NCBI RefSeq assembly: GCF_001571285.1
Contig: NZ_BCTM01000011.1
Location: 124,001 to 188,000, forward strand
DNA length: 64,000 nt
Origin: Kluyvera cryocrescens NBRC 102467
GTDB taxonomy: Bacteria > Pseudomonadota > Gammaproteobacteria > Enterobacterales > Enterobacteriaceae
Direction of reading: 5' to 3'
Both the position numbers and the translations under genes were made by a program. Shown piece after piece: positions 1 through 9,894 of this stretch. Position 1 is the stretch's first letter, and each line of letters begins with the position of its first letter. The notes beneath the pieces are model-generated. The model was not told the origin of the DNA. It searched no databases and worked only from the letters and a program-made list of their open reading frames with translations.

Positions 1-327
1 CTGAATACGCGCACGCGTGCAGGTACAGAAATAGCAGAGGTCCTGATTTTTTAACCAGGCCAGCGCCTCGCGATAAGCGTCATGACGCTGAGACTGCCAC
101 AGGACCTCTCCGTCCCAGTGCAGACCGTAATGTTCCAGCTGATGCAAAATGGTGGTTGCAGCACCGGGAACTTCACGCGGGGGATCGATATCTTCGATGC
201 GAACTCGCCAGATACCCTGGTGGGCACGAGCCTGCAGATAGCTGCCAAGCGCAGCAATGAGCGAACCAAAATGCAGTTCACCGGAAGGCGAGGGGGCGAA
301 ACGCCCTATATAAGGTTGTGATGACAT
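1..327 (-). CDS. gluQ: Glutamyl-Q tRNA(Asp) synthetase, 5' part only
   Basis: This is the N-terminal 109 codons of the glutamyl-Q tRNA(Asp) synthetase, read leftward off the window edge. The enzyme is a paralogue of the GluRS catalytic domain that attaches glutamate to queuosine in the tRNA-Asp anticodon. The protein begins [20 protein letters not shown], with the nucleotide-binding HIGH-like segment HFGS. The end visible here carries the cysteine-rich CYFCTC zinc-site start. The start is the ATG at 325-327. The reading frame is open to base 1, so the 3' two thirds lie outside the window. It follows dksA on the same strand, as in E. coli, with the dksA terminator between them. Confidence 0.93.
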   Translation of the reverse strand, partial: MSSQPYIGRFAPSPSGELHFGSLIAALGSYLQARAHQGIWRVRIEDIDPPREVPGAATTILHQLEHYGLHWDGEVLWQSQRHDAYREALAWLKNQDLCYFCTCTRARIQ

Positions 328-348
328 GTTTATAGCAATAAAAAACAA

Positions 349-374
349 CAAGGCGGGAAGTGACTCCCGCCTTG
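349..374 (-). terminator. dksA rho-independent terminator
   Basis: A hairpin with arms 349-358 and 365-374 (CAAGGCGGGA / TCCCGCCTTG) is followed on the minus strand by a T-rich run (the A-rich stretch 338-348 on the plus strand). It sits between the dksA stop and the gluQ start. It should end most dksA transcripts and lower read-through into gluQ. Confidence 0.85.
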
Positions 375-396
375 AAGATAGAGTGTTAGCGTTCTA

Positions 397-852
397 TCAA
401 CCTGCCATCTGCTTTTCGCGGATTTCTGCCAGCGTTTTGCAGTCAATACACAGGTCGGCCGTTGGGCGCGCTTCCAGACGACGAATACCAATTTCAACAC
501 CACAGGATTCGCAGTAGCCGAAATCTTCATCTTCGACTTTCTTCAACGTCTTCTCGATCTTTTTGATCAGCTTACGTTCACGATCGCGGTTACGCAGTTC
601 GAGGCTGAACTCTTCTTCCTGTGCGGCACGGTCAACCGGGTCCGGGAAGTTTGCAGCTTCGTCCTGCATGTGAGTAACGGTGCGATCGACTTCATCCCTA
701 AGTTGATTACGCCATGCTTCAAGAATACGTCGGAAGTGCGCTAGCTGGGCTTCGTTCATATACTCTTCGCCCGGTTTCACCTGGTACGGCTCCACCCCTG
801 CGATGGACAGAATACTCAGGGACGATGTTTTACGGTTTTGCCCTTCTTGCAT
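397..852 (-). CDS. dksA: RNA polymerase-binding transcription factor DksA
   Basis: DksA is 151 residues here, the same length as in E. coli. It binds the RNA polymerase secondary channel and, with ppGpp, tunes rRNA and amino-acid promoters. The coiled-coil tip keeps DPVDRA with Asp71 and Asp74. The C4 zinc finger has Cys114, Cys117, Cys135 and Cys138. I chose the ATG at 850-852 ([11 protein letters not shown]), which has an AAGGAGAAAC ribosome site just upstream. A longer in-frame version starting at 870 would add six residues before this conserved start and lacks such a site. Its neighbours sfsA and gluQ are on the same strand, the usual enterobacterial order. Confidence 0.97.
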   Translation of the reverse strand: MQEGQNRKTSSLSILSIAGVEPYQVKPGEEYMNEAQLAHFRRILEAWRNQLRDEVDRTVTHMQDEAANFPDPVDRAAQEEEFSLELRNRDRERKLIKKIEKTLKKVEDEDFGYCESCGVEIGIRRLEARPTADLCIDCKTLAEIREKQMAG

Positions 853-1008
853 GTTGTTTCTCCTTAACACGCACTATCGATCCCCGTGTTCGGGGGAAAA
901 ATCAGGCCGCTATAAATAACAGATGCTTTTCCGGTTGGCAATTATCTAAACGTAACACTTGACAATGCTGTGAGGAAAAGCGTATTTGCGCCGCAGCCCG
1001 AACACTTT

Positions 1009-1731
1009 CTATGCAATATCACCCGAGACTAACGAAACGGGTAACGGCGATATCAGAGTCATATTATCGGCAGAAAGTTCCGCTTTATAAGCCAAAATCT
1101 CCACCCCCTTTTTGTGTGCCTCATTCAATAGCTTTGCGTATTGAGCATCAATATGGTGTGCAGGAGAGAAATATTCAATGGCTGAGTGCAAGATTGCAAA
1201 CAGCAAAACGGCGCGCTCTCCGTTCGCCACAACGCCCATAAGCTCGCGTAAATGTTTTTGTCCCCGTAGCGTCACGGCATCGGGGAAATAGCCAAACTCA
1301 TTTTCTGCCAGCGTTACCGACTTCACTTCAATATAGCATCTGGGACGATCATCTGCCTGTAACATGATATCAATACGACTGTTTTCCTCGCCGTATTTCA
1401 CTTCGCTTTTCAGCGAGTTGTAACCAACAAGCTCTGGAATACTTCCCGTATTTATTGCTTCTATCGCTAACGTATTAGCCCGTAGCGTGTTGACGCAGAT
1501 AAAGGCGCCATTTTGCGTTTGGGTCAGCTCCCAGGTATGGGGGTACTTACGCTTGGTATTGTCGGACGTGGAATACCACACGGTATCGCCCGGCGTTGCG
1601 CAACCGGTCATCGCGCCGGTGTTTGGGCAATGCAGGGTAAAAATGTCACCCGAGGAGGTCACCACATCGGCCAGAAAACGTTTATAGCGCTTAATCAGCG
1701 TGGCGGACTGGAGCGGCGGTGTAAACTGCAT
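1009..1731 (-). CDS. sfsA: DNA/sugar fermentation stimulation protein SfsA
   Basis: SfsA family protein of 240 residues (E. coli 234). It was first described as a multicopy stimulator of maltose gene expression and as a DNA binder. The family fold resembles PD-(D/E)XK nucleases, and its biochemical role is not settled. Diagnostic stretches are [12 protein letters not shown] near residue 35, the [19 protein letters not shown] block and [20 protein letters not shown], which holds the nuclease-like Asp and ExK. The C-terminus is about six residues longer than in E. coli. It lies between thpR (13 nt away) and dksA on the same strand, so co-transcription with thpR is likely. Confidence 0.95.
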   Translation of the reverse strand: MQFTPPLQSATLIKRYKRFLADVVTSSGDIFTLHCPNTGAMTGCATPGDTVWYSTSDNTKRKYPHTWELTQTQNGAFICVNTLRANTLAIEAINTGSIPELVGYNSLKSEVKYGEENSRIDIMLQADDRPRCYIEVKSVTLAENEFGYFPDAVTLRGQKHLRELMGVVANGERAVLLFAILHSAIEYFSPAHHIDAQYAKLLNEAHKKGVEILAYKAELSADNMTLISPLPVSLVSGDIA

Positions 1732-1744
1732 CGGGTTTCCTTAT

Positions 1745-2275
1745 TTATTCGCTGAGCGTCCAGCGCTGTAATGGTGTATATCGCGTGCGCCCTCCGGCAT
1801 AGCGCGATTCGTACAGAACAAACTCCGTCACCGGAAACTCCCAATGAAAACCCGGCGCCGGGATCGGCATCGCCTGGCCTGCGTGACGCAGCAACGTCAG
1901 GTGTGGGTGAAACGGCTGTGGACTCTGGTAACAGCCGCTGCGGGCGGCCTGTGCACGTAGCATATTGGCGAGCTGCAATAGCCCGCGCGGCGGCTGGCGC
2001 GTACCGAGCCAGACCACGCGAGAACGCAGCCACTGCCCGGCATCGTCAAGGTGCAGCGTAAAACCCGGCTGTTGAATACGCCCGGCCAGCGCCGCCAGCG
2101 CGCGCTGTTTCTCCGCGCTCACCTCGCCGAGAAACGCCAGCGTCATATGCATGTTGGCCGCTGCCACCGGTACACCGGCATCAGCGGGAAAATGATCCGC
2201 GCGCCACTGCACTAGCTGCTTCTGAATTTTCGCCGGGATCTCAATGGCGAAAAACAGTCTTTTTGACTCAGACAT
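1745..2275 (-). CDS. thpR: RNA 2',3'-cyclic phosphodiesterase (LigT family)
   Basis: A 176-residue 2H phosphoesterase (formerly LigT) that hydrolyses 2',3'-cyclic phosphates on RNA ends and can ligate tRNA halves in vitro. The two HxTx signatures of the family are present: HMTL with His43/Thr45 and HLTL with His125/Thr127. Residues 80-110 (QWLRSRVVWLGTRQPPRGL) are very close to the E. coli protein. Length and start (MSESKRLFFAIEIP) agree with the family. It is divergent from hrpB; the 72-bp gap must carry both promoters. It probably forms a transcript with sfsA. Confidence 0.95.
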   Translation of the reverse strand: MSESKRLFFAIEIPAKIQKQLVQWRADHFPADAGVPVAAANMHMTLAFLGEVSAEKQRALAALAGRIQQPGFTLHLDDAGQWLRSRVVWLGTRQPPRGLLQLANMLRAQAARSGCYQSPQPFHPHLTLLRHAGQAMPIPAPGFHWEFPVTEFVLYESRYAGGRTRYTPLQRWTLSE

Positions 2276-2347
2276 CGTGGGTACTCGGTTATGAATTGAC
2301 GCGATGCTACAATGTCCGCCGTTTAATGTTAACCCCTGGAGCCATTC

Positions 2348-4777
2348 GTGTCCCTGTTGCCGGTCGCAAGCATCCTTCCTGAACTTCTTCTCGCCTTACG
2401 GCAATCCCCGCAGGTGCTGCTGAATGCGCCGACGGGGGCGGGTAAATCGACCTGGCTGCCGCTGCAAATTTTACGCGACGGCGGCATTGAGGGGCGCATC
2501 CTGCTGCTGGAGCCACGTCGGCTGGCGGCGCGTAACGTTGCGCAACGGTTGGCTGAGCTGTTGGGAGAGAAACCCGGGGAAACGGTGGGTTATCGCATGC
2601 GCGCCGAAACCTGCGTCGGTGCGACAACGCGGCTGGAAGTGGTAACGGAGGGGATCCTGACTCGCATGATCCAACACGATCCGGAACTCTCCGGCGTGGG
2701 GTTGGTGATCCTCGATGAGTTTCATGAACGGAGTCTGCAGGCGGATCTGGCGCTGGCGTTACTGCTGGACGTGCAGCAGGGGCTGCGCGATGACCTGAAG
2801 CTGCTGATCATGTCGGCGACGCTGGATAGCGACAAACTCCAACGCCTGCTGCCGCAGGCTCCGATCCTCATTTCCGAGGGCCGGGCCTTCCCGGTGGAAC
2901 GCCGCTATCAGTCATTGCCATCGCATCAGCGCTTTGATGAAGCGGTGGCGATTGCCACGGCTGAGTTGTTGCGCAATGAGCCAGGTTCACTGTTGTTATT
3001 TTTACCCGGCGTTGGCGAAATCCAGCGGGTGCAGAATTTGCTTGCTGAGCGCGTGGCTGACGACGTGCTGCTTTGTCCTTTATATGGTGCGCTGCCGCTG
3101 AGCGAACAGCGGCAGGCGATTCTTCCCGCCCCAGCGGGCAAACGCAAGGTGGTGCTGGCGACCAATATTGCGGAAACCAGCCTGACGATTGAAGGGATTC
3201 GGCTGGTGGTCGATAGCGCGCAGGAGCGCGTGGCGCGCTTTGATGTCCGCACTGGGCTGACGCGTTTATTAACCCAGCGCGTCAGTCAGGCGTCGATGAC
3301 CCAGCGCGCCGGGCGTGCCGGGCGACTGGAATCGGGCGTTTGCGTGCATCTGCTGGCAAAAGAACAGGCCGAACGCGCGGCAGCGCAAAGCGATGCGGAG
3401 ATCTTACAAAGCGATCTGTCGTCTCTGCTGCTGGAGCTGCTGCAGTGGGGATGTACCGATCCGGCGCAGCTTAGCTGGCTGGATCAGCCGCCCGCGGCGA
3501 ATCTTGCTGCCGCGCGCCGTTTGCTCACGCAGCTTGCTGCGCTGGCCGATGAGCGTTTAACGGCGAAGGGGCAAAAAATGGCGGCGCTGGGTAACGATCC
3601 GCGTCTTGCAGCCATGCTGGTTGCCGCGCAAAGCGAGGATGAAGTGGCGACGGCGGCGCGTTTGGCGGCGATTCTGGAAGAGCCGCCGCGTGGCGCAAGC
3701 CATGATCTGTTGCAGGCATTTTCTCGCCCACAGGGCCAGTGGCAGCAGCGCAGCCAGCAGCTTTGCAAGCGCCTCAATCGCCGTGCGGGACAGCCGGACA
3801 GCGATGCCATTCCGACGCTGCTGGCGCAGGGCTTTCCCGATCGTATTGCCCGCCGACGCGGACAAGAGGGGCGCTATCAGTTGGCCAACGGTATGGGGGC
3901 GATGCTGGATGCGGACGATGCGTTAAATCGCCACGAATGGCTGATAGCTCCGCTGTTGCTTCAGGGCAACGCTGCACCGGACGCTCGCATTTTGCAGGCC
4001 TGCGCGCTGGATATCGACGCGCTCGTCGCCCGTTGCCCCTCATTGCTTCAACAATCTGACACGATTGAGTGGGACGATGCTCAGGGGACGCTTAAAGCGC
4101 TGCGGCGCAGCCAGATTGGCCAACTGACGCTCAGCGTGCGTCCGTTGGCAAAACTGTCCGAAAGTGAACTGCATCAGGCGATGCTGACCGGTATTCGCGA
4201 GAAAGGATTAAGCGTGCTTAACTGGACGAGCGAAGCGCAGCAGCTACGCTTGCGTTTACAGTGTGCCGCGCGCTGGCTTCCAGAAGAGCCGTGGCCAGCG
4301 GTTGATGACGCGACGTTGCTGGATGAACTGGAAAGCTGGCTGCTGCCGCATATGACCGGCGTTCACTCGCTGCGTGGGCTGAAATCCGTGGATATTTATC
4401 AGGCGCTGCGGGACCGGCTGCCGTGGTCATTACAACAACGTCTGGAGAGTTCCCTGCCAACTCATTACACTGTGCCGACGGGAAGCCGAATTGCGATTCG
4501 CTATGACGAAGACAATCCGCCTGCGCTGGCGGTGCGAATGCAGGAAATGTTTGGTGAAGCCAGCACGCCGACTCTCGCCCAAGGGCGGGTGGCGCTGGTG
4601 CTGGAGCTACTTTCACCCGCTCAGCGTCCGTTGCAGATTACGCGTGATTTAAGCGCGTTTTGGCAAGGGGCGTACCGCGAGGTGCAAAAAGAGATGAAGG
4701 GGCGCTATCCGAAGCACGTCTGGCCGGACGATCCGGCGAATACCGCGCCAACGCGGCGGACGAAGAAATATTCATGA
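2348..4777 (+). CDS. hrpB: ATP-dependent RNA helicase HrpB
   Basis: DEAH-box helicase of 809 residues, the usual HrpB length. The Walker A segment GAGKST lies at residues 30-35, the DEFH box sits in VILDEFHERS, SAT motif III is in LLIMSATLD, and motif VI is in QRAGRAGR. The C-terminal HrpB domain ends DDPANTAPTRRTKKYS, almost as in E. coli. The cellular role is not established; the gene is not essential in E. coli. Translation starts at a GTG (2348-2350), which gives the conserved LPVASILPELL N-terminus; no better upstream ATG is available. It is followed by mrcB 120 bp downstream on the same strand. Confidence 0.95.
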   Translation: MSLLPVASILPELLLALRQSPQVLLNAPTGAGKSTWLPLQILRDGGIEGRILLLEPRRLAARNVAQRLAELLGEKPGETVGYRMRAETCVGATTRLEVVTEGILTRMIQHDPELSGVGLVILDEFHERSLQADLALALLLDVQQGLRDDLKLLIMSATLDSDKLQRLLPQAPILISEGRAFPVERRYQSLPSHQRFDEAVAIATAELLRNEPGSLLLFLPGVGEIQRVQNLLAERVADDVLLCPLYGALPLSEQRQAILPAPAGKRKVVLATNIAETSLTIEGIRLVVDSAQERVARFDVRTGLTRLLTQRVSQASMTQRAGRAGRLESGVCVHLLAKEQAERAAAQSDAEILQSDLSSLLLELLQWGCTDPAQLSWLDQPPAANLAAARRLLTQLAALADERLTAKGQKMAALGNDPRLAAMLVAAQSEDEVATAARLAAILEEPPRGASHDLLQAFSRPQGQWQQRSQQLCKRLNRRAGQPDSDAIPTLLAQGFPDRIARRRGQEGRYQLANGMGAMLDADDALNRHEWLIAPLLLQGNAAPDARILQACALDIDALVARCPSLLQQSDTIEWDDAQGTLKALRRSQIGQLTLSVRPLAKLSESELHQAMLTGIREKGLSVLNWTSEAQQLRLRLQCAARWLPEEPWPAVDDATLLDELESWLLPHMTGVHSLRGLKSVDIYQALRDRLPWSLQQRLESSLPTHYTVPTGSRIAIRYDEDNPPALAVRMQEMFGEASTPTLAQGRVALVLELLSPAQRPLQITRDLSAFWQGAYREVQKEMKGRYPKHVWPDDPANTAPTRRTKKYS

Positions 4778-4830
4778 TGGTGCCGGCCCGGCGGAGACGT
4801 TTACGCCGGGGAGCAAAATTGAGAGATATC

Positions 4831-4854
4831 TTCTTCTGTCACAGGACAGAAGAA
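4831..4854. other. Perfect hairpin in the mrcB leader
   Basis: Ten bases at 4831-4840 (TTCTTCTGTC) are exactly complementary to 4845-4854 (GACAGAAGAA) around the loop ACAG. There is no T-run after it, so it is not a typical intrinsic terminator. It lies 44 bp before the mrcB start and 53 bp after the hrpB stop. It could stabilise the mrcB message end or be a protein site; the function is inferred only. Confidence 0.5.
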
Positions 4855-4897
4855 TTGAGAATCAGGCCTTTATGCCTGAATGTTGCGGAGAGAAAGC

Positions 4898-7441
4898 ATG
4901 GCGGGGAATGACCGCGAGCCGATTGGACGGAAAGGTAAACCTGCACGTCCGGCGAAACAAAAGGTAAGCCGTCGACAGCTCAGAGATGATGAGTATGACG
5001 ACGATTATGATGATGATGACTATGAAGATGAAAAACCGCGTTCGCGTAAAGGCGGCGGTAAAGGGGGCAAACCGCGCGGCAAACACCGTTGGTTCTGGTT
5101 CCTGCTCAAACTCGGCATCGTCTTTGCGGTACTGATCGCGATTTACGGCGTCTATCTGGACCAAAAAATCCGTAGCCGTATCGATGGCAAAGTCTGGCAG
5201 CTTCCGGCGGCGGTGTATGGCCGTATGGTCAACCTTGAGCCGGATATGACCATCAGCAAAAAAGAGATGGTGCAACTGCTGACCGCGACGCAGTATCGTC
5301 AGGTGACGGCGATGACGCGGCCTGGTGAATTCACCGTGCAGGCCAACAGCATCGAAATGATCCGCCGCCCGTTCGATTTCCCGGACAGTAAAGAAGGGCA
5401 GGTGCGCGCGCGTCTGACCTTTGATGGCGATCATCTGGAAACCATCGAGAATATGGACAGCAACCGCCAGTTCGGTTTCTTCCGCCTCGATCCGCGCCTG
5501 ATTACCATGATGTCCTCGCCAAATGGCGAGCAGCGTCTGTTCGTCCCGCGCAATGGTTTCCCGGATCTGCTGGTCGACACGCTTATCGCTACCGAAGACC
5601 GCCACTTCTACGAGCATGACGGCATCAGCTTCTTCTCGATTGGTCGTGCGGTACTGGCCAACCTGACCGCCGGACGTACGGTGCAGGGCGCGAGTACGCT
5701 GACCCAGCAGTTGGTGAAAAACCTGTTCCTCTCCAGCGAACGTTCTTACTGGCGTAAGGCGAACGAAGCGTATATGGCGCTGATCGTCGATGCGCGTTAC
5801 AGCAAAGACCGTATTCTTGAACTGTATATGAACGAGGTGTACCTCGGTCAGAGCGGCGACAATGAAATTCGTGGTTTCCCGCTGGCCAGTCTTTACTACT
5901 TTGGCCGCCCGGTTGAAGAACTGAGCCTCGATCAGCAGGCGCTGCTGGTGGGCATGGTGAAAGGGGCGTCGGTCTATAATCCGTGGCGTAACCCGAAACT
6001 GGCGCTGGAACGTCGTAACCTGGTGCTGCGTCTGCTGCAACAGCAGAAAGTGATCGACCAGGAACTGTATGACATGCTGAGTGCCCGTCCGCTGGGCGTA
6101 CAGCCGCGCGGCGGGGTGATTTCACCACAGCCGGCGTTTATGCAGATGGTGCGCCAGGAGCTGCAGGCGAAGCTGGGCGATAAGGTTAAAGATCTGTCCG
6201 GGGTGAAAATCTTCACCACCTTCGACTCCGTTGCCCAGGATGCGGCAGAGAAAGCGGCCACCGAAGGCATTCCGGTGCTGAAGAAACAGCGTAAGCTGAA
6301 CGACCTGGAAACAGCGATGGTGGTAGTTGACCGCTTCAGTGGTGAAGTGCGTGCCATGGTTGGCGGCGCCGAACCGCAGTTTGCGGGCTACAACCGTGCG
6401 ATGCAGGCACGTCGCTCGATTGGTTCTCTGGCAAAACCGGCGACCTATTTGACCGCGTTGAGCCAGCCGAATCAGTATCGCCTGAACACCTGGATTGCCG
6501 ATGCGCCGATTGCCTTGCGTCAGCCAAACGGCCAGGTGTGGTCACCGCAGAACGACGATCGTCGCTATAGCGGCCAGGTGATGCTGGTGGATGCGCTAAC
6601 GCGTTCAATGAACGTACCTACCGTGAACCTCGGGATGGCGCTGGGTCTGCCTGCCGTCACCGACACCTGGCTGAAGCTGGGTGCGCCGAAAGATCAGCTT
6701 AACGCGGTTCCCGCGATGCTGCTGGGGGCGCTGAACCTGACGCCAATCGAAGTGGCGCAGGCGTTCCAGACTATCGCCAGCGGCGGCAACCGTGCCCCGC
6801 TGTCGGCGCTGCGTTCGGTGATTGCTGAAGACGGTACCGTGCTATACCAGAGCTTCCCACAGGCTGAACGTGCCGTTCCAGCACAGGCGGCGTACATGAC
6901 GCTGTGGACCATGCAGCAGGTTGTTCAGCGCGGTACAGGCCGTCAGCTGGGGGCGAAATACCCGAATCTGCATTTGGCAGGGAAAACCGGGACCACCAAC
7001 AACAACGTTGATACCTGGTTTGCCGGGATCGATGGCCGTGAAGTGGTGATTACCTGGGTAGGCCGTGATAACAACCAGCCGACCAAGCTGTACGGTGCTA
7101 GCGGTGCGATGTCTATCTATCAGCGTTATCTGGCGAGCGAGTCGCCTATCGCGCTGGATCTGACGCCGCCGGAAGATATCGTCAACATGGGCGTTGATGA
7201 GAACGGCAACTTTATCTGCGGCGGCGGTGGCATGCGCATGCTGCCGGTTTGGACCACCAATCCGGATGCGCTGTGCCAACAGAGCCAACAGCAGATCGAG
7301 CAGCAGCAGTCAGCGAACCCGTTTGATAATTCGTCCTCTCAACCGCCGCAGCAGCAGCAACAGCAGCAGCAACCGGCGCAGGAGAAAAAAGACGGTGACG
7401 GCGTAGCGGGCTGGATTAAAGATATGTTCGGCGGTAACTAA
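4898..7441 (+). CDS. mrcB: Bifunctional penicillin-binding protein 1b
   Basis: PBP1b, 847 residues, a class A peptidoglycan synthase with transglycosylase and transpeptidase activities in the inner membrane. Order: acidic and basic cytoplasmic tail (1-63), membrane helix (about 64-87), UB2H domain, transglycosylase with catalytic Glu233 in [11 protein letters not shown], then transpeptidase with Ser510-x-x-Lys513 (SIGSLAKP), SMN and KTGTT. These positions equal the E. coli numbers. The C-terminus is unusually glutamine-rich before the conserved [11 protein letters not shown] end. I chose ATG 4898 (MAGNDREP) with GGAGAG upstream, rather than 4880. The Met46 used in E. coli for the short gamma form is absent. 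An efficient terminator follows the stop. Confidence 0.98.
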   Translation: MAGNDREPIGRKGKPARPAKQKVSRRQLRDDEYDDDYDDDDYEDEKPRSRKGGGKGGKPRGKHRWFWFLLKLGIVFAVLIAIYGVYLDQKIRSRIDGKVWQLPAAVYGRMVNLEPDMTISKKEMVQLLTATQYRQVTAMTRPGEFTVQANSIEMIRRPFDFPDSKEGQVRARLTFDGDHLETIENMDSNRQFGFFRLDPRLITMMSSPNGEQRLFVPRNGFPDLLVDTLIATEDRHFYEHDGISFFSIGRAVLANLTAGRTVQGASTLTQQLVKNLFLSSERSYWRKANEAYMALIVDARYSKDRILELYMNEVYLGQSGDNEIRGFPLASLYYFGRPVEELSLDQQALLVGMVKGASVYNPWRNPKLALERRNLVLRLLQQQKVIDQELYDMLSARPLGVQPRGGVISPQPAFMQMVRQELQAKLGDKVKDLSGVKIFTTFDSVAQDAAEKAATEGIPVLKKQRKLNDLETAMVVVDRFSGEVRAMVGGAEPQFAGYNRAMQARRSIGSLAKPATYLTALSQPNQYRLNTWIADAPIALRQPNGQVWSPQNDDRRYSGQVMLVDALTRSMNVPTVNLGMALGLPAVTDTWLKLGAPKDQLNAVPAMLLGALNLTPIEVAQAFQTIASGGNRAPLSALRSVIAEDGTVLYQSFPQAERAVPAQAAYMTLWTMQQVVQRGTGRQLGAKYPNLHLAGKTGTTNNNVDTWFAGIDGREVVITWVGRDNNQPTKLYGASGAMSIYQRYLASESPIALDLTPPEDIVNMGVDENGNFICGGGGMRMLPVWTTNPDALCQQSQQQIEQQQSANPFDNSSSQPPQQQQQQQQPAQEKKDGDGVAGWIKDMFGGN

Positions 7442-7464
7442 TACTTTCTTGCGGTATATAAAAG

Positions 7465-7493
7465 GCCTCTGTGTGATACAGAGGCTTTTTTTT
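7465..7493 (+). terminator. mrcB rho-independent terminator
   Basis: Stem 7465-7472 (GCCTCTGT) pairs with 7478-7485 (ACAGAGGC) around GTGAT and is followed by eight T residues. It ends the mrcB transcript 24 bp after the stop codon. Confidence 0.92.
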
Positions 7494-7611
7494 CATCTCT
7501 TTTTTCTTTTTTTTAACGCCTTTATTTCATCTGATTATTTCTTAACCCCTTAATTCTGGTAGGGGCTTATATCGCTTGCTATGCGTCCATCTGCTGTCCT
7601 ATTATGCTTGC

Positions 7612-7650
7612 GGTTATAATAATAATTCTCGTTTACGTTATCATTCACTT
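7612..7650 (+). promoter_or_regulatory. fhuA promoter with Fur box
   Basis: The stretch contains TATAAT at 7615-7620 directly followed by AATAATTCTCGTTTACG and TTATCATT. This AT-rich array of hexamers resembles the Fur consensus (GATAAT repeats) and closely matches the E. coli fhuA promoter as I remember it. Fe2+-Fur binding here would block the -10 region when iron is sufficient. The -35 element is weak. Confidence 0.7.
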
Positions 7651-7666
7651 CATCAGAGATATACCA

Positions 7667-9886
7667 ATGGCGCGTCCTAAAACTGCTCAGCCAACCCACT
7701 CGCTGCGTAAACTCGCAGTCGTAGTCGCCACAGCGGTCAGCGGCATGTCTGTTTACGCACAGGCTGCAGATAAACCGAAAGAAGAAACCATCACCGTTAC
7801 CGCAGCTCCTGCGGCTCAGGAAAGTGCCTGGGGCCCGGCGGCAACGATTGCTGCCAAACATTCGGCAACGGCAACCAAAACGGATACCCCGATTGAGAAG
7901 ACGCCACAGTCTGTTTCGGTTATTACCCGTCAGGAGATGGATATTCGTCAGCCGACGACCGTGAAGGATGCGATGGCTTATACGCCAAGCGTCTTCTCCA
8001 CTCGCGGTAGCTCCTCAACTTATGATGTTGTTTCCATTCGCGGTTTTACGGCACCAACCACCGTTAACACCAATCAGTATCTGGATGGCATGAAACTTCA
8101 GGGTAATAACTATTCTGAAATTTCGATGGACCCTTATTTCCTGGAACGCGTAGAAGTCATGCGTGGGCCAACGTCTGTGCTGTACGGTAACAGCAACCCG
8201 GGCGGTATCGTCAGCATGGTCAGCAAGCGTCCGACCACCGAACCGCTGCGTGAAATCCAATTTAAAATGGGTACGGATAACCTCTGGCAGACCGGCTTTG
8301 ACTTCAGCGATGCCATTGATGACGCTGGCGTTTGGTCCTACCGTCTGACCGGTTTAGGCCGTAGCCAGGATGCTCAGCAGGATATGGTTAAGTCCAGCCG
8401 TTATGCGGTGGCACCGTCCTTTAGCTGGCGTCCGGATGATAAAACTGATTTCACCTTCCTGAGTAACTTCCAGAGCGATCCGGATGCAGGCTACTATGGC
8501 TGGCTACCGCGTGAAGGTACGGTGGTTCCTTACGTTGATGCTAACGGTAACTCGCACAAGCTGCCGACCGATTTCAACGAAGGTGAAAGAGATAACAAGA
8601 TGCAGCGACGCCAGCAGATGGTGGGCTACAACTTCTCACACGCGTTTAACGATACCTTCACCGTGCGCCAGAATCTGCGCTACGACCAGGTGAAAACGCT
8701 TTACCGTTCCGTGTACGGCTTTGGCTATGACGGCGCCGGTAATATCAAACGTAACTACGTTCGTTCCGACGAAGATCTCAATACCTTTACCGTGGATACG
8801 CAGCTGCAATCCAACTTTGCGACCGGTGACGTAGGTCATACGCTGCTGACTGGCGTTGATTACTCACGTATGCGCAACGACATTGATGCACTGTACGGTT
8901 CTGCTGATTCTCTGAATATGCAGAATCCACAGTACGGTAACCCGAACATCGACGTCAGCGGTCCGTATGCGAAATACCAGGTTCTGAACCGCATGGAGCA
9001 GACGGGTCTGTATGCACAGGATCAGATGGAATGGGATAAATGGGTGCTGACGTTGGGTGGTCGCTATGACTACGCGAAAACGTCAACGCTGACCCGTACC
9101 AACGGTAATGAAGCCATGAATCACGACCAGCAGTTCACCTGGCGTGGCGGTGTAAACTACCTGTTTGATAACGGTATTTCCCCATACTTCAGCTACAGTG
9201 AATCCTTCGAACCGACGTCTGGCTCCACGAAAGAAGGCAAGCCATTCGATCCTTCTCGCGGCAAGCAGTATGAAACCGGCGTGAAGTACGTTCCGAAAGA
9301 TATGCCAGTTGTGCTGACCGCCGCTATTTACCAGCTGACCAAGAACAAAAACCTGACGTCTGATCCGAACGACTCTACGGGTCTGTACAGCGTTCAAACG
9401 GGTGAAATTCGCTCCCGTGGTCTTGAGCTGGAAGCGAAAGCCGCTGTTAACGAAAATATCAACGTGACCGCTGCCTACAGCTACAACGATGCTGAATATA
9501 CTGAAGACACCATCTTCAAAGGCAAACGCCCAGCAGAAGTTCCGCGTAATCAGGCGTCTCTGTGGACGGACTACACCTTCTACGATACCGCGCTCAGCGG
9601 GCTGACCTTCGGTGCGGGTGTACGTTATACCGGTTCAACGGTTAGCTATTACAAATACGACACGACAACCGGTAAGAAAAACGATTCGTTTAACGTCGCT
9701 GGCTACACCGTTGCTGATGCGATGGTCAAATACGATCTGGCGCGCTTCGGCCTGCCGGGATCGTCTGTCGCGGTTAACGTCAATAACCTGTTCGATCGTG
9801 AATACGTTTCCAGCTGCTATAGCGAATACGCATGCTACTGGGGCGCTGAACGTCAGGTTGTTGCAACCGCAACGTTCCGTTTCTAA
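7667..9886 (+). CDS. fhuA: Ferrichrome outer-membrane receptor FhuA
   Basis: TonB-dependent 22-strand barrel receptor for ferrichrome, also a phage and colicin M receptor in E. coli. The precursor is 739 residues (E. coli 747). It has a signal peptide to about residue 33 (SGMSVYAQA), a TonB box in EETITVTAA, a plug domain with RGFTAPTTVNTNQYLDGM, and a barrel ending VVATATFRF. I start at ATG 7667 (MARPKTAQPTHS); the upstream in-frame extension covers the Fur box and is not coding. Loop L4 is much shorter than in E. coli and lacks its disulfide cysteines, while the C-terminal pair in SSCYSEYACYWG remains. It is first in the fhuACDB operon. Confidence 0.97.
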   Translation: MARPKTAQPTHSLRKLAVVVATAVSGMSVYAQAADKPKEETITVTAAPAAQESAWGPAATIAAKHSATATKTDTPIEKTPQSVSVITRQEMDIRQPTTVKDAMAYTPSVFSTRGSSSTYDVVSIRGFTAPTTVNTNQYLDGMKLQGNNYSEISMDPYFLERVEVMRGPTSVLYGNSNPGGIVSMVSKRPTTEPLREIQFKMGTDNLWQTGFDFSDAIDDAGVWSYRLTGLGRSQDAQQDMVKSSRYAVAPSFSWRPDDKTDFTFLSNFQSDPDAGYYGWLPREGTVVPYVDANGNSHKLPTDFNEGERDNKMQRRQQMVGYNFSHAFNDTFTVRQNLRYDQVKTLYRSVYGFGYDGAGNIKRNYVRSDEDLNTFTVDTQLQSNFATGDVGHTLLTGVDYSRMRNDIDALYGSADSLNMQNPQYGNPNIDVSGPYAKYQVLNRMEQTGLYAQDQMEWDKWVLTLGGRYDYAKTSTLTRTNGNEAMNHDQQFTWRGGVNYLFDNGISPYFSYSESFEPTSGSTKEGKPFDPSRGKQYETGVKYVPKDMPVVLTAAIYQLTKNKNLTSDPNDSTGLYSVQTGEIRSRGLELEAKAAVNENINVTAAYSYNDAEYTEDTIFKGKRPAEVPRNQASLWTDYTFYDTALSGLTFGAGVRYTGSTVSYYKYDTTTGKKNDSFNVAGYTVADAMVKYDLARFGLPGSSVAVNVNNLFDREYVSSCYSEYACYWGAERQVVATATFRF

Positions 9887-9894
9887 CCACCTCC

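Noticed and set aside
4862-6040. 392-codon open frame antisense to mrcB
   Set aside because: It is the reverse reading of the conserved PBP1b coding sequence, rich in His, Gln, Arg and Thr as expected for a shadow frame, with no ribosome site or family resemblance.
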